Shown in pieces: positions 28,734-36,491 of a stretch of DNA of 64,000 nucleotides. This stretch comes from Niallia circulans NBRC 13626 (GTDB lineage Bacteria > Bacillota > Bacilli > Bacillales > Cytobacillaceae): positions 41,214-105,213 of the forward strand of contig NZ_BCVE01000016.1 in NCBI RefSeq assembly GCF_001591585.1. The letters run 5' to 3'. Below the pieces are notes generated by a model. That model made no database searches, was not told the origin of the DNA, and saw only the letters and a program-made list of their open reading frames with translations. How positions within the stretch are numbered: the first letter of the stretch is position 1; every line of letters begins with the position of its first letter. The position numbers and the translations under genes were made by a program.

Positions 28734-29969
28734 TTATTGTTTATCAATAATCGTCGCTTTCATGGTTTTCAGCCTTACATCTTCTGGATTAACTTGAATT
28801 CTTGCTACATTTGTTTCCATTGCTGCTTTTGCCACAGCTGAAGCAACAGCGGGAGCAACTCTAGGATCAAAGGGACTTGGAATTACATAATCTTCATTCA
28901 ACTCGGCATCCGCAACTAATCCTGCAATCGCTTCTGCTGCTGCTTTTTTCATTTCTTCATTAATAGTGGTCGCACGAACATCTAAAGCACCACGAAAAAT
29001 ACCTGGAAAGGCCAATACATTATTAACTTGGTTCGGAAAATCTGATCTTCCTGTTCCAACTATGATGGCGCCCGCTTCTTTCGCATGTGCAGGACTTATT
29101 TCTGGTACTGGATTTGCCAGTGCAAAGATGATCGCATCCTTATTCATTGTCTGTACCATTTCTTTCGTTAAAGTGTCTGCTACAGAAACGCCAATAAATA
29201 CATCTGCTCCTACCAAAACATCTCTCAGTGTACCTGTCGCCAACTTAGCATTCGTATATGCTGCTACAGATTCTTTCGCTGGATTCATCCCAGCTTTCCT
29301 GCCAGCAAAGATCGCCCCTTTTGTGTCACATATAATCATATTAGTTACACCATAAGAGTTGAAAAGCTTGGTAATAGCAATGCCTGAAGCGCCAGCACCA
29401 TTTATTACTATTTTCAAATCCTTCATTTCTTTCTTTACAATCTTAAGGGCGTTCAGAAGTCCCGCCAAAGCTACGATTGCTGTACCATGCTGGTCATCAT
29501 GATAAACAGGAATGGCTAATTCTTGATTTAATCTTTCTTCAATCTCAAAACACTGCGGAGCAGCAATGTCTTCAAGGTGGATGGCACCAAAAGTAGGAGC
29601 CATTAGTTTAACTGCTTCTACTATCTTGTCTACATCTGTTGAATTTAAAGCAATTGGGAAGGCATCTACTCCTGCAAAACTTTTAAGCAATATTGCTTTC
29701 CCTTCCATTACTGGCAATGATGCCTCAGCACCAATATTCCCCAAACCAAGTACGGATGTACCATTAGTGATAAGTCCCACCATATTGCCCTTCATGGTAA
29801 AGTCATAGACAGTTTCCGGGTTTTCAAAAATTTCTTTACATGGTTCTGCTACTCCTGGAGAATAAGCTAAACTTAAATCTTGGGCATTTTTCACTTCCAC
29901 TTTTGCATGGATTTCCAATTTCCCTTGTTTGACTTGATGCATATGTAAAGCATCTTCTCGTAAAGACAT
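28734..29969 (-). CDS. ytsJ: Malic enzyme (YtsJ-like)
   Basis: The 411-residue enzyme decarboxylates malate to pyruvate with NAD(P). The N-terminal malic domain shows LAYSPGVAEPCK and the metal/substrate region HLEDIAAPQCFEIEE and VYHDDQHGTA. The NAD(P) domain has GAGASGIAI, and the C-terminus carries GRSDFPNQVNNVLAFPGIFRGALDVRA. The short bacterial form without a phosphotransacetylase domain closely follows B. subtilis YtsJ, the main NADP-linked malic enzyme there; cofactor choice here is inferred. The ATG has AAGGGAGAG upstream. No transporter for malate is adjacent. Nothing clear was seen in the 230 bp upstream. Confidence 0.93.
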   Translation of the reverse strand: MSLREDALHMHQVKQGKLEIHAKVEVKNAQDLSLAYSPGVAEPCKEIFENPETVYDFTMKGNMVGLITNGTSVLGLGNIGAEASLPVMEGKAILLKSFAGVDAFPIALNSTDVDKIVEAVKLMAPTFGAIHLEDIAAPQCFEIEERLNQELAIPVYHDDQHGTAIVALAGLLNALKIVKKEMKDLKIVINGAGASGIAITKLFNSYGVTNMIICDTKGAIFAGRKAGMNPAKESVAAYTNAKLATGTLRDVLVGADVFIGVSVADTLTKEMVQTMNKDAIIFALANPVPEISPAHAKEAGAIIVGTGRSDFPNQVNNVLAFPGIFRGALDVRATTINEEMKKAAAEAIAGLVADAELNEDYVIPSPFDPRVAPAVASAVAKAAMETNVARIQVNPEDVRLKTMKATIIDKQ

Positions 29970-30199
29970 TCTATCTCTCCCTTATTTCTGTAACATGATT
30001 GCATCCTTCCATTGGATGCATTTCTTAGATAAGGATTCCCCTACCTATCTACGATAATATAACGTAGAAACAAAAAAAGAAACGCTTTCAAGCAAAAATA
30101 AAGATATCTTTAAAACAGCTCCAAAGCATTTCCATAAACTGTCATTATCCTTCCGTTACAAGGGAACTTATTCTACATAAATCCCCTATATCTAAAGCA

Positions 30200-30886
30200 T
30201 TATCTGTTCTTGTGCTCCACGCTAATTTGATCTTGCTCATTTATTGAAATTAATACGTCTACCATATTAATAAAAAGGCCATTCTCTACTACCCCTACTA
30301 TATTATTCAAGTCTTGATGTAATTGAGTGGGGTTTTGGATAGTAGGAAAGGAACAATCTATAATATAATTTCCGTTATCTGTTACGAAGAGCTCGCCATC
30401 TTTCTGCCGTATTGCTGTTTTGCAGCCGAATTTTTGAATAGCTTTCTCTGTATGTTCATAGCCAAAAGGTACGACTTCAATCGGCAGAGGGAATTTCCCC
30501 AATGATTGCACTTTCTTACTTCCATCAGCAACTACAATAAAGGTTTTAGCAGCATTAGCAATTATTTTCTCACGCAATAATGCTCCGCCTCCCCCTTTTA
30601 TTGCAAAGAAGTTATCATCAATTTCATCCGCTCCATCAATAGCAATGTCTAATTGCTCCACTTCATTTATATCAACCAGCTGAATTCCACATTCACTGGC
30701 TAACTTTTCTGTAGCCTTTGACGTTGCTACACCTTTTAATTCCATCCCTTCCTTAATCATTTCTCCCATTTTTTTTATCACATAATAGGCAGTAGTTCCC
30801 GTGCCTAGTCCCACTGTCATCCCATCTTTCACAAATTGAACGACCGCTGCTTCTCCGACTATTACTTTTTCATCCTGTCTTTCCAT
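30200..30886 (-). CDS. rpiA: Ribose-5-phosphate isomerase A
   Basis: The 228-residue RpiA interconverts ribose 5-phosphate and ribulose 5-phosphate. Motifs: VGLGTGTTAYYVIKKM (phosphate loop), DGADEIDDNFFAIKGGGGALLREK (catalytic Asp/Lys region) and VVADGSKKV. I use the ATG at 30886; a GTG nine nt earlier is possible and neither has an ideal ribosome site (TAGGTG). It is unlinked to the sugar island at 45-60 kb, which carries two unrelated rpiB genes. The organism therefore has at least three ribose-phosphate isomerases. It is monocistronic as far as can be seen. Confidence 0.95.
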   Translation of the reverse strand: MERQDEKVIVGEAAVVQFVKDGMTVGLGTGTTAYYVIKKMGEMIKEGMELKGVATSKATEKLASECGIQLVDINEVEQLDIAIDGADEIDDNFFAIKGGGGALLREKIIANAAKTFIVVADGSKKVQSLGKFPLPIEVVPFGYEHTEKAIQKFGCKTAIRQKDGELFVTDNGNYIIDCSFPTIQNPTQLHQDLNNIVGVVENGLFINMVDVLISINEQDQISVEHKNR

Positions 30887-31093
30887 TCTGTTCACCTACA
30901 CACTTTTATTGTATTCATCCAAATAGTTATCCTCCTTCTATAATAGATGATAACGCCTTCTCTTTCATCTATTTTCCTTAGAAATTTTCTCCTAAATATA
31001 CTTTTACTTTATTTTTCATTTGTACCATTTTATCTGCATTCTTCCTATAGATTGCTTTTGCTGCTGTGTTATCCGTTTGCAAGGAGTACAATT

Positions 31094-31351
31094 CTACGGT
31101 CTTTCTTGCGGCTCTGCCAGTTCCATCTTATCAACATATATATCAATCGTAAGTTCCCCATAGGAATTGACCCGTCCTAGAAAAACGTTCTCAAGTGTTA
31201 CATCTAGCTTATCTAATTCCGTCTGCAGCCATGAAGCGGTCTTTTCTATTTTCGTTAAAGACTCATAAACAATCTTGCCATCCATTATGACTGTTTGCGG
31301 TGCTTTTTCCCTTGCACTTTTATATTTAATACACTTGCAACTGAATTTCAT
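31094..31351 (-). pseudogene. C-terminal fragment of a DUF421 (YetF/YrbG-like) protein
   Basis: The 85-residue frame contains PQTVIMDGKIVYESLTKI and a following LDVTLENVFLGRVNSYGELTIDIY stretch (split here for length), which resemble the C-terminal soluble domain of DUF421 membrane proteins (TVIIDNGKI...EVEFAVLEPNGTLSV in the family). The usual N-terminal membrane helices are absent and the frame overlaps the preceding small gene by 26 nt with a poor ribosome site. It looks like the surviving end of a decayed gene. The family assignment is by pattern recognition only. Confidence 0.5.
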
Positions 31352-31496
31352 GTTTCATTTCACTAACTAACACCATCGCTTCATGAAAAGCTTTCTGGGC
31401 CGCTTCCTCCCTGAAATGAAGTGCAAAGACAGATAGCTGGGATTCAATTCCTTTTAAACTTGCTAAAGTTTGCTTCCCTTCTGATGCAATAATCAT
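31326..31496 (-). CDS. DUF1657 small protein (probably shortened)
   Basis: The 56-residue product carries EGKQTLASLKGIESQLSVFAL followed by a helical segment, the signature of DUF1657 proteins of about 67 residues. These accompany spoVA-type spore germination operons and DUF421 genes in spore formers. The ATG follows GGAGG at 5 nt. The normal C-terminus is missing. With the next frame, a DUF421 fragment, it keeps the gene order DUF1657-DUF421 known from those operons, but no spoVAC/D/E genes are here. Confidence 0.6.
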   Translation of the reverse strand: MIIASEGKQTLASLKGIESQLSVFALHFREEAAQKAFHEAMVLVSEMKHEIQLQVY

Positions 31497-31786
31497 ATTT
31501 TCCTCCATAAAAGAAACCATTATATATTTTTTGAAGGGAAGTTATTCCGCTAGAAAGCTTTTTGATTTCTGTAGAATATATTTCTACATCGATTTTCAAA
31601 TTTGCATGAATGGATGACAGTTATGCTGTCCGAATTCTTTCTTGTTCCTTTTTATATGATTTCATTTCCTTTCTTTGTTATTCCTCAAAAAAATGCCAAT
31701 TTGCAGAGTCATATTTCTTATGGCTTTCATTTGAAACTTTTTTGCGCGTTTATCGTATTAATTACTAAACGATACAAGGGAGTTAT

Positions 31787-32008
31787 ATGATGATTGTTAT
31801 TGTGATTGTATTAGCTATATTCTTGATTTCCTTAGCTGGAATTATCACGGATCATTTAGAAAAAAGGACTAAGCTCAACAGAGCAATCCTAAAAGATCAA
31901 TTAGAGCTTGAACGATTAAAACATGAGAATTTTTTATTGGAAACAGAAAAAATGAAAGTAGAAGTGGAAAAAATGGAGAAGGAAAACAACTTATTAGAGA
32001 GGAAGTAA
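31787..32008 (+). CDS. Small single-span membrane protein with coiled coil
   Basis: The 73-residue protein has an N-terminal membrane helix (VIVIVLAIFLISLAGIITDHL) followed by a charged, leucine-rich coiled coil (LELERLKHENFLLETEKMK and on). Two adjacent ATG codons follow AAGGGAG; the second has the better 7-nt spacing. The layout is like small PspA/YtxH-type or PspB-like membrane proteins but I do not assign a family. The gene is isolated between divergent neighbours. Function unknown. Confidence 0.6.
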   Translation: MMIVIVIVLAIFLISLAGIITDHLEKRTKLNRAILKDQLELERLKHENFLLETEKMKVEVEKMEKENNLLERK

Positions 32009-32032
32009 TGATGAATCCTATTAAGACGAAAA

Positions 32033-32069
32033 CCGGAGTACACTTCCTTTTCGGGTGCGTGTACTCCGG
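32033..32069 (-). terminator. Strong hairpin, terminator of the ZIP gene
   Basis: CCGGAGTACAC (32033-32043) pairs with GTGTACTCCGG (32059-32069). Only on the minus strand is it followed by T residues (TTTTCGTCTT), so it serves mainly the ZIP transporter gene; it may also stop the small gene on the plus strand. Confidence 0.75.
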
Positions 32070-32116
32070 CTGAATCAATCCTGTTCTATTAAAGACATTG
32101 ACTATATGATTTTTCA

Positions 32117-32926
32117 TTATATAAACAATAACAAACTTACTGCCATCACAGCCATTCCTGCTATCAGGCCGTATATGGATAAGTGGCCTTCGTCGTATTT
32201 TTTAGCTGCTGGCAGTAATTCATCTAAAGAAATGAATACCATGATTCCTGCTACTGCTGCAAATATGAGACCGAACATAACATCATTTAAAAATGGCATT
32301 AAGATGAGAAAAGCAACTAATGCACCAACAGGCTCCGCTAATCCTGATAAAAACGAAAGTTTAAACGCCTTTTTTCGATCACCTGTTGCAAAGTAAATGG
32401 GTACTGCCACCGCAATCCCCTCTGGAATATTATGTATGGCGATGGCAACAGTGATTGCTACCCCAAGTCCTGGATCTTGTAAAGCTGCGGTAAAGGTTGC
32501 AATTCCTTCTGGAAAGTTATGAATAGCGATTGCCAATGCTGTAAAACTTCCCATCTTTAATAAAGAATGATCCGTCCTTTTTAGATTGGATTTATTAATT
32601 TCCTCTACTTTCTTTAATTCATGTGGGTTTCCTTGCTCTGGAACAAATTTATCAATCAATGCAATAAGTAAAATTCCGCCAAAAAATCCCGCCACCGTAA
32701 GCCAATTCCCTGTTTGTACTCCCAATGATCCGACTAATGCATCCTTCGCCTTCACAAAAATTTCAATCATCGATACATAAATCATTACTCCTGCTGAAAA
32801 GCCAAGCATCCAAGAGAGAAACTTTGTGTTTGTAGTGGATGTAAAAAAGGCAAGTATACTTCCTATCCCAGTAGCAAGGCCAGCTAATAAAGTTAAACCA
32901 AAGGCAATTAATAAATTTTCGGGCAT
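32117..32926 (-). CDS. zupT: ZIP-family metal transporter (ZupT-like)
   Basis: The 269-residue protein has eight membrane segments with a cytoplasmic loop between TM3 and TM4 (about residues 96-120). The metal-site helices show ALAIAIHNFPEGIATF (TM4) and VAIAIHNIPEGIAVAVP (TM5), the twin HNxPEG motif of ZupT. These importers take up zinc and other divalent ions. The ATG follows AAGGGGATTTAA. No Zur box was recognised upstream, and the 285 bp to the next gene hold nothing else I can name. Confidence 0.92.
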   Translation of the reverse strand: MPENLLIAFGLTLLAGLATGIGSILAFFTSTTNTKFLSWMLGFSAGVMIYVSMIEIFVKAKDALVGSLGVQTGNWLTVAGFFGGILLIALIDKFVPEQGNPHELKKVEEINKSNLKRTDHSLLKMGSFTALAIAIHNFPEGIATFTAALQDPGLGVAITVAIAIHNIPEGIAVAVPIYFATGDRKKAFKLSFLSGLAEPVGALVAFLILMPFLNDVMFGLIFAAVAGIMVFISLDELLPAAKKYDEGHLSIYGLIAGMAVMAVSLLLFI

Positions 32927-33211
32927 TTAAATCCCCCTTTATCTTCCAAAATATTTCTGCATTTTTTCATTTATATAAAATTTATATCTTAATTAAAAAA
33001 AGTTTCACTCAGGAAAAATTTTAACTAAATTCCAAATATTCGTCAATCTATAACATTATGTATTATAGGTAAATTATTTTTATCTCCAAGCTATTCTTCC
33101 TACCTTTTTATCCTTCTTCCCCTAACCATTAACATCACTTAATACATTTATACGCAAAAAAATCACTTTCTTTCCTTCCTTTTTGTTTTTTCGAAACTTG
33201 CTTCATTCTTT

Positions 33212-33433
33212 CTAAGTAATAGTCTTATTTTTATTGTTCATCCCTTTATACACTCTTTTTACTCCTTCCGTAATAATAGTACTTCCTATTAAATCAATAA
33301 GGAGATTGCCATTAATCATTTTAACTAAATAATAAGACAAAGTACCGATTCCCATATCCAGCATTAAAAATTTTTTCAATTGCGAAAATTCTACAACCAC
33401 AATCATTAACTCTTTTCTTCTAGTTTCTTTCAT
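33212..33433 (-). CDS. Hypothetical 73-residue protein
   Basis: The start ATG at 33433 has GGGGAG 9 nt upstream. The protein has a basic N-terminus (MKETRRKELMIVVVEF), a hydrophobic middle of modest length (MLDMGIGTLSYYLVKMI, NLLIDLIGSTIIT) and a basic tail. It may be a small membrane-attached protein. I do not recognise the family, and the neighbourhood gives no clue. Confidence 0.45.
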   Translation of the reverse strand: MKETRRKELMIVVVEFSQLKKFLMLDMGIGTLSYYLVKMINGNLLIDLIGSTIITEGVKRVYKGMNNKNKTIT

Positions 33434-33525
33434 TTTCCGCATCTCCCCTTTGCATTTAGCGTATGAAAGCAAGAGATTGTCCGATGTCCTTAATTAATTT
33501 CAGGCGATAATCTTAATGGCAAAAT

Positions 33526-33559
33526 AAAAAGTCCAAATCAAAAGTGATTTGAACCTTTT
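33526..33559 (-). terminator. Terminator after the flavoprotein reductase gene
   Basis: AAAAG..CAAATCA pairs with TGATTTG..CTTTT around an AAAG loop, with CTTTTTATTTTG on the minus strand. Confidence 0.75.
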
Positions 33560-33625
33560 ACCTATCTATCAGCCTAATATACTACTGAAACTGAAACTGA
33601 AATTGAACTTTCACAGTAATATCGA

Positions 33626-35143
33626 TTATTTTGCCTTTACATATTCAGCAGACTTCACACCAGCCTGACGACCAAAGATAATTATTTCTGCAACAGAATT
33701 ACCGCCAATTCTATTTTCTCCGTGAAGTCCACCGGTAACTTCCCCTGCTGCAAATAAGCCTGGGATTGGTGCTCCTTCTTTATTAAGGACTTCTGTGTTT
33801 GTATTAATTTTTACTCCCCCCATTGTATAATGGATACCTGGGGCAATTTTAATAGCATAGAATGGAGCTGAAGATAAATCATTGTCTATTCCTGTTGTTC
33901 TTCCGAAAGCTTGATCATCCTTATTCTTAACGGCACTATTCCATGTTTCTAGCGTTGAAGTTAACTCGTCAGCAGAAACATTCATCTTTTCTGCTAGAGC
34001 CTCGACTGTTTCTCCTTCTAATACAAATCCCATTTTTTTATACTGATCAGTAGCTTTTACACGAGATTTCACCCCAGCATCAAACACTAAAAATGCCGCT
34101 TTTTCTGGAAGCTCATTGATTGCCGCAGTAACTTTATCACGCGTGTCTAATTCGTTTGTAAATCTTTTTCCTTCTGCAGAGACCATTATCCCACCTTCTC
34201 CACGAATCGCTTCTCCTATTAAATAGGATTCATCTTGCTGTACAGTTGGATGGACTTGGATTTGATCTAAATCAACGGTTGTCCCACCTAATTTTTCAAT
34301 CATTTTAATTCCGTCACCTGTACTACCAGCTTGGTTTGTTGTCACATAGTCCCCTAAATCACTTCTTACTTCTTTAATCATTTCCATATTGGCGCCGAAT
34401 CCACCAGTAGTGATAACAACGGCTTTTGCAGCAATTGCTTTTTCATCTGTTTGATTGAATAATACACGGACACCATTTACATTCCCGTCTTTTTCTGTTA
34501 TTTCTTTCACATCTGCATTAACGAATAGTGGTATATCCTTTTCTTGCACATTTTTCAGTAATCCATCTACAATGTACTGCCCAACTGCTGAGCCATCTTC
34601 AGGACGATGTGTACGTTTTTCGCTCATTCCTCCTGTAATCGTTAAATTATTCAAACGGATACCAATGGAATCTAACCAATCAATAGCACTTGCAGAATGA
34701 TCAACAAAGAATCGTAACATCTCTTTATTATTCGTTCCATGACCACCCTTTAATGTCTCTTCATAAAAACTATCATTATTATCCTTAATGCCTTGCTCTT
34801 TCTGAAATTTTGTTTCTGATGCATTCATTCCAGAAGAAGCCTTTGTTGTATTTCCTCCTGCAACCGGCATTTTTTCAAGGATAACCGGATTTAATCCTTT
34901 GGCCTTCGCTTCCAATGCAGCAGTCATTCCAGCTCCGCCAGCACCTACAATGATAATATCATAGCCCTCTTTAAGTTCTTCATATGGCGTATAACTAGTT
35001 TTTGATGCTCCTGATACCGCTTCTGCTTCCTTATCCTTTTTTTCTTGCTTTTGCGTGTTACTTGCTTTGTCGTTTCCACAACCAGCAAGGACAAGCACTA
35101 GGGAAAAAACTAAGATAAGCATAGATGTTATTCTTTTTTTCAT
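33626..35143 (-). CDS. Exported FAD-dependent fumarate-reductase-like lipoprotein
   Basis: The 505-residue protein has a lipoprotein signal (LVLVLAGC, lipid Cys22), a short charged linker, and a flavocytochrome-c/fumarate reductase FAD domain. The dinucleotide fold is DIIIVGAGGAGMTAALEA, then GGNTTKASSGMNAS, IRGEGGIMVSAEGKRFTNEL and the C-terminal GGLHGENRIGGNSVAE. Relatives reduce fumarate, urocanate or similar acceptors outside the membrane. The linker contains EAVSGASKTS (41-50), which looks like an ApbE flavinylation motif, although no full FMN-binding domain is present. I chose the ATG at 35143 (GGAGG 7 nt upstream). A Rex box lies upstream, fitting a role as electron sink. Confidence 0.85.
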   Translation of the reverse strand: MKKRITSMLILVFSLVLVLAGCGNDKASNTQKQEKKDKEAEAVSGASKTSYTPYEELKEGYDIIIVGAGGAGMTAALEAKAKGLNPVILEKMPVAGGNTTKASSGMNASETKFQKEQGIKDNNDSFYEETLKGGHGTNNKEMLRFFVDHSASAIDWLDSIGIRLNNLTITGGMSEKRTHRPEDGSAVGQYIVDGLLKNVQEKDIPLFVNADVKEITEKDGNVNGVRVLFNQTDEKAIAAKAVVITTGGFGANMEMIKEVRSDLGDYVTTNQAGSTGDGIKMIEKLGGTTVDLDQIQVHPTVQQDESYLIGEAIRGEGGIMVSAEGKRFTNELDTRDKVTAAINELPEKAAFLVFDAGVKSRVKATDQYKKMGFVLEGETVEALAEKMNVSADELTSTLETWNSAVKNKDDQAFGRTTGIDNDLSSAPFYAIKIAPGIHYTMGGVKINTNTEVLNKEGAPIPGLFAAGEVTGGLHGENRIGGNSVAEIIIFGRQAGVKSAEYVKAK

Positions 35144-35222
35144 CTTATTACCTCCATATAGCACCTACTCTATTCATTACTCCGGTACTTTCATCTACCA
35201 AAGTATAGCATCAAAAACATAG

Positions 35223-35242
35223 TTTGTGCATAAGTTCACAAA
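35223..35242. promoter_or_regulatory. Rex operator upstream of the flavoprotein reductase
   Basis: TTTGTGCATAAGTTCACAAA has perfect TTTGTG/CACAAA arms with an 8-bp spacer, 80 bp upstream of the start codon. It closely resembles the Rex sites in front of adhE. Confidence 0.72.
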
Positions 35243-35286
35243 AAAGTTAAAAATTCATTTACCTGTTACAATTAGGTATATCAAAA

Positions 35287-35325
35287 AGGCTGCCGATACT
35301 CTTACAAAAAGCATATCGACAGCCT
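35287..35325 (-). terminator. Terminator after the MaoC-like gene
   Basis: AGGCTGCCGATA (35287-35298) pairs with TATCGACAGCCT (35314-35325) apart from one G-T pair, followed by TTTTTGATAT on the minus strand. Confidence 0.85.
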
Positions 35326-35337
35326 AATTTCATCTTT

Positions 35338-35763
35338 TTATCGTTTTATTAATACAGATAATTCCCCTGAAAATACTTGCTCTTCTTTATCATTGTACGT
35401 CTTAAGCAATACAGTAAGAATACCGGTAGCACTTTTATTAGCTTTTTTTTCAAGAACTTTTACAATCGTATACAACTTATCACCGGGATATACAGGCCTA
35501 ATAAATTGTATATTGTTCATCCCGGTACCGGCAATAACATCCTCACCATATTTCTCTTCTTCGACCCATAGTTTAAAGGAAATAGCTAAAGTATGAATAC
35601 CTGAAGCAATTATGCCATTAAATCTTCCTTCTTTCGCCTTCGCTTCATTTACATGCAAATATTGCGGGTCAAATTCGCCTGCAAACTTTATAATCTCTTC
35701 TTTCGTTAATGTAAGCGCCTTTGTCCGAAAAATTTGTCCGATTGTAAATTTATCTAGTTTCAT
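35338..35763 (-). CDS. MaoC-like (R)-enoyl-CoA hydratase family protein
   Basis: The 141-residue single hot-dog domain shows the MaoC hydratase signature FAGEFDPQYLHVNEAKA (catalytic Asp and His) and GRFNGIIASGIHTLA. These proteins hydrate 2-enoyl-CoA to (R)-3-hydroxyacyl-CoA in fatty acid or polyhydroxyalkanoate metabolism, or act on other acyl thioesters. The ATG follows AGAGGTAAG. It is flanked by its own terminator and by the MerR gene 89 bp upstream, which runs in the same direction, so the two could share a transcript. The substrate is unknown. Confidence 0.82.
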   Translation of the reverse strand: MKLDKFTIGQIFRTKALTLTKEEIIKFAGEFDPQYLHVNEAKAKEGRFNGIIASGIHTLAISFKLWVEEEKYGEDVIAGTGMNNIQFIRPVYPGDKLYTIVKVLEKKANKSATGILTVLLKTYNDKEEQVFSGELSVLIKR

Positions 35764-35852
35764 CGTTACTTACCTCTTCTTCTAATAAATACTATTTTTT
35801 CTCTAAACCAACGTACTGGATTCACAATTAATAATGATTATACTAATTTTTA

Positions 35853-36263
35853 TCAATTGAAATTACTGATCTTATTCTTTTTATGAATATCTTCTGTCCC
35901 TGCTTCGATAGCTTTCCTATAATAATTGCATTTATGATTAACAACTTCCATGGTCTGTTTCAACTCTTCTATCTGTGCTTCTACTGCAGCTTTTCGTTCC
36001 AGGAACATCTCATATCTTTGCTGTAAAGTGGAATCCCCTTCCGAACACCAAGCGATAAAATCTTTTATCTCCTTAATCGGCATTCCTGTTGCTTTTAAAC
36101 ATTGAATAACTTTTAATGCCTCTATATCTGATTCTTTAAACAATCTGTTTCCATTAGCATCACGAGTTACAAAAGGCATCAGTCCTTCCTTGTCATAGTA
36201 TCGTAAAGCATATATAGTAAGATTTAATTTTTTGGCTGCTTCACTGATCGAATATGTTTTCAT
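35853..36263 (-). CDS. MerR-family regulator (AdhR-like)
   Basis: The 136-residue protein has the MerR N-terminal winged helix (ISEAAKKLNLTIYALRYYDKEGLMPF, in pieces AAKKLNLTIYALRYYDKEG) and a coiled-coil dimerisation helix (about 80-118). Two cysteines occur at about 87 (FIAWCSEG) and 117 (NHKCNYYR). In B. subtilis AdhR, an aldehyde-responsive MerR protein, controls adhA; here the gene is divergent from an adhA-like dehydrogenase, which supports the same role. The ATG at 36263 has AAAGGGG upstream; a start 18 nt earlier is less likely. A clear TTGACA-17-TAGGAT promoter precedes it. Confidence 0.85.
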   Translation of the reverse strand: MKTYSISEAAKKLNLTIYALRYYDKEGLMPFVTRDANGNRLFKESDIEALKVIQCLKATGMPIKEIKDFIAWCSEGDSTLQQRYEMFLERKAAVEAQIEELKQTMEVVNHKCNYYRKAIEAGTEDIHKKNKISNFN

Positions 36264-36323
36264 TCGCTTTCCCCTTTCCACCTACGGATCAAGATTTTGC
36301 ATTAACTCTGTGATTTAAGCAGA

Positions 36324-36352
36324 ATCCTATCATGACAGATGACCCCTGTCAA
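36324..36352 (-). promoter_or_regulatory. Sigma-A promoter of the merR gene with dyad
   Basis: On the minus strand TTGACA (complement of 36347-36352) and TAGGAT (complement of 36324-36329) are 17 bp apart. TGACAG (36333) and CTGTCA (36346) form a dyad within the spacer, a possible operator. Confidence 0.6.
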
Positions 36353-36399
36353 AGATTTACGAAGAAAGAACTATTTATATAACTATTGATACTTTTCAC

Positions 36400-36430
36400 T
36401 TGCCCTAGAGTTAACTATAGGGGCTATGCT
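36400..36430 (+). promoter_or_regulatory. MerR-type promoter with 19-bp spacer before the alcohol dehydrogenase
   Basis: TTGCCC (36400-36405) and TATGCT (36425-36430) are exactly 19 bp apart. The spacer carries the dyad CCCTA...TAGGG. A long spacer with an internal inverted repeat is the hallmark of promoters activated by MerR proteins through DNA untwisting. Confidence 0.75.
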
Positions 36431-36491
36431 AATTTTGTAAGGAAAAAAGAGAAGGAACTTTTTCTACTATCAAATTATTGGAGGTTTTAGA

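Noticed and set aside
30947..31180. 77-codon plus-strand frame downstream of rpiA's start
   Set aside because: It is Leu/Phe/Ser-rich, without a ribosome site, and overlaps the DUF421 fragment on the other strand.
32008..32072. 21-codon frame right after the small coiled-coil gene
   Set aside because: It starts ATGATG after GAGGAAG, but reads through the hairpin arms and has no sign of a protein.
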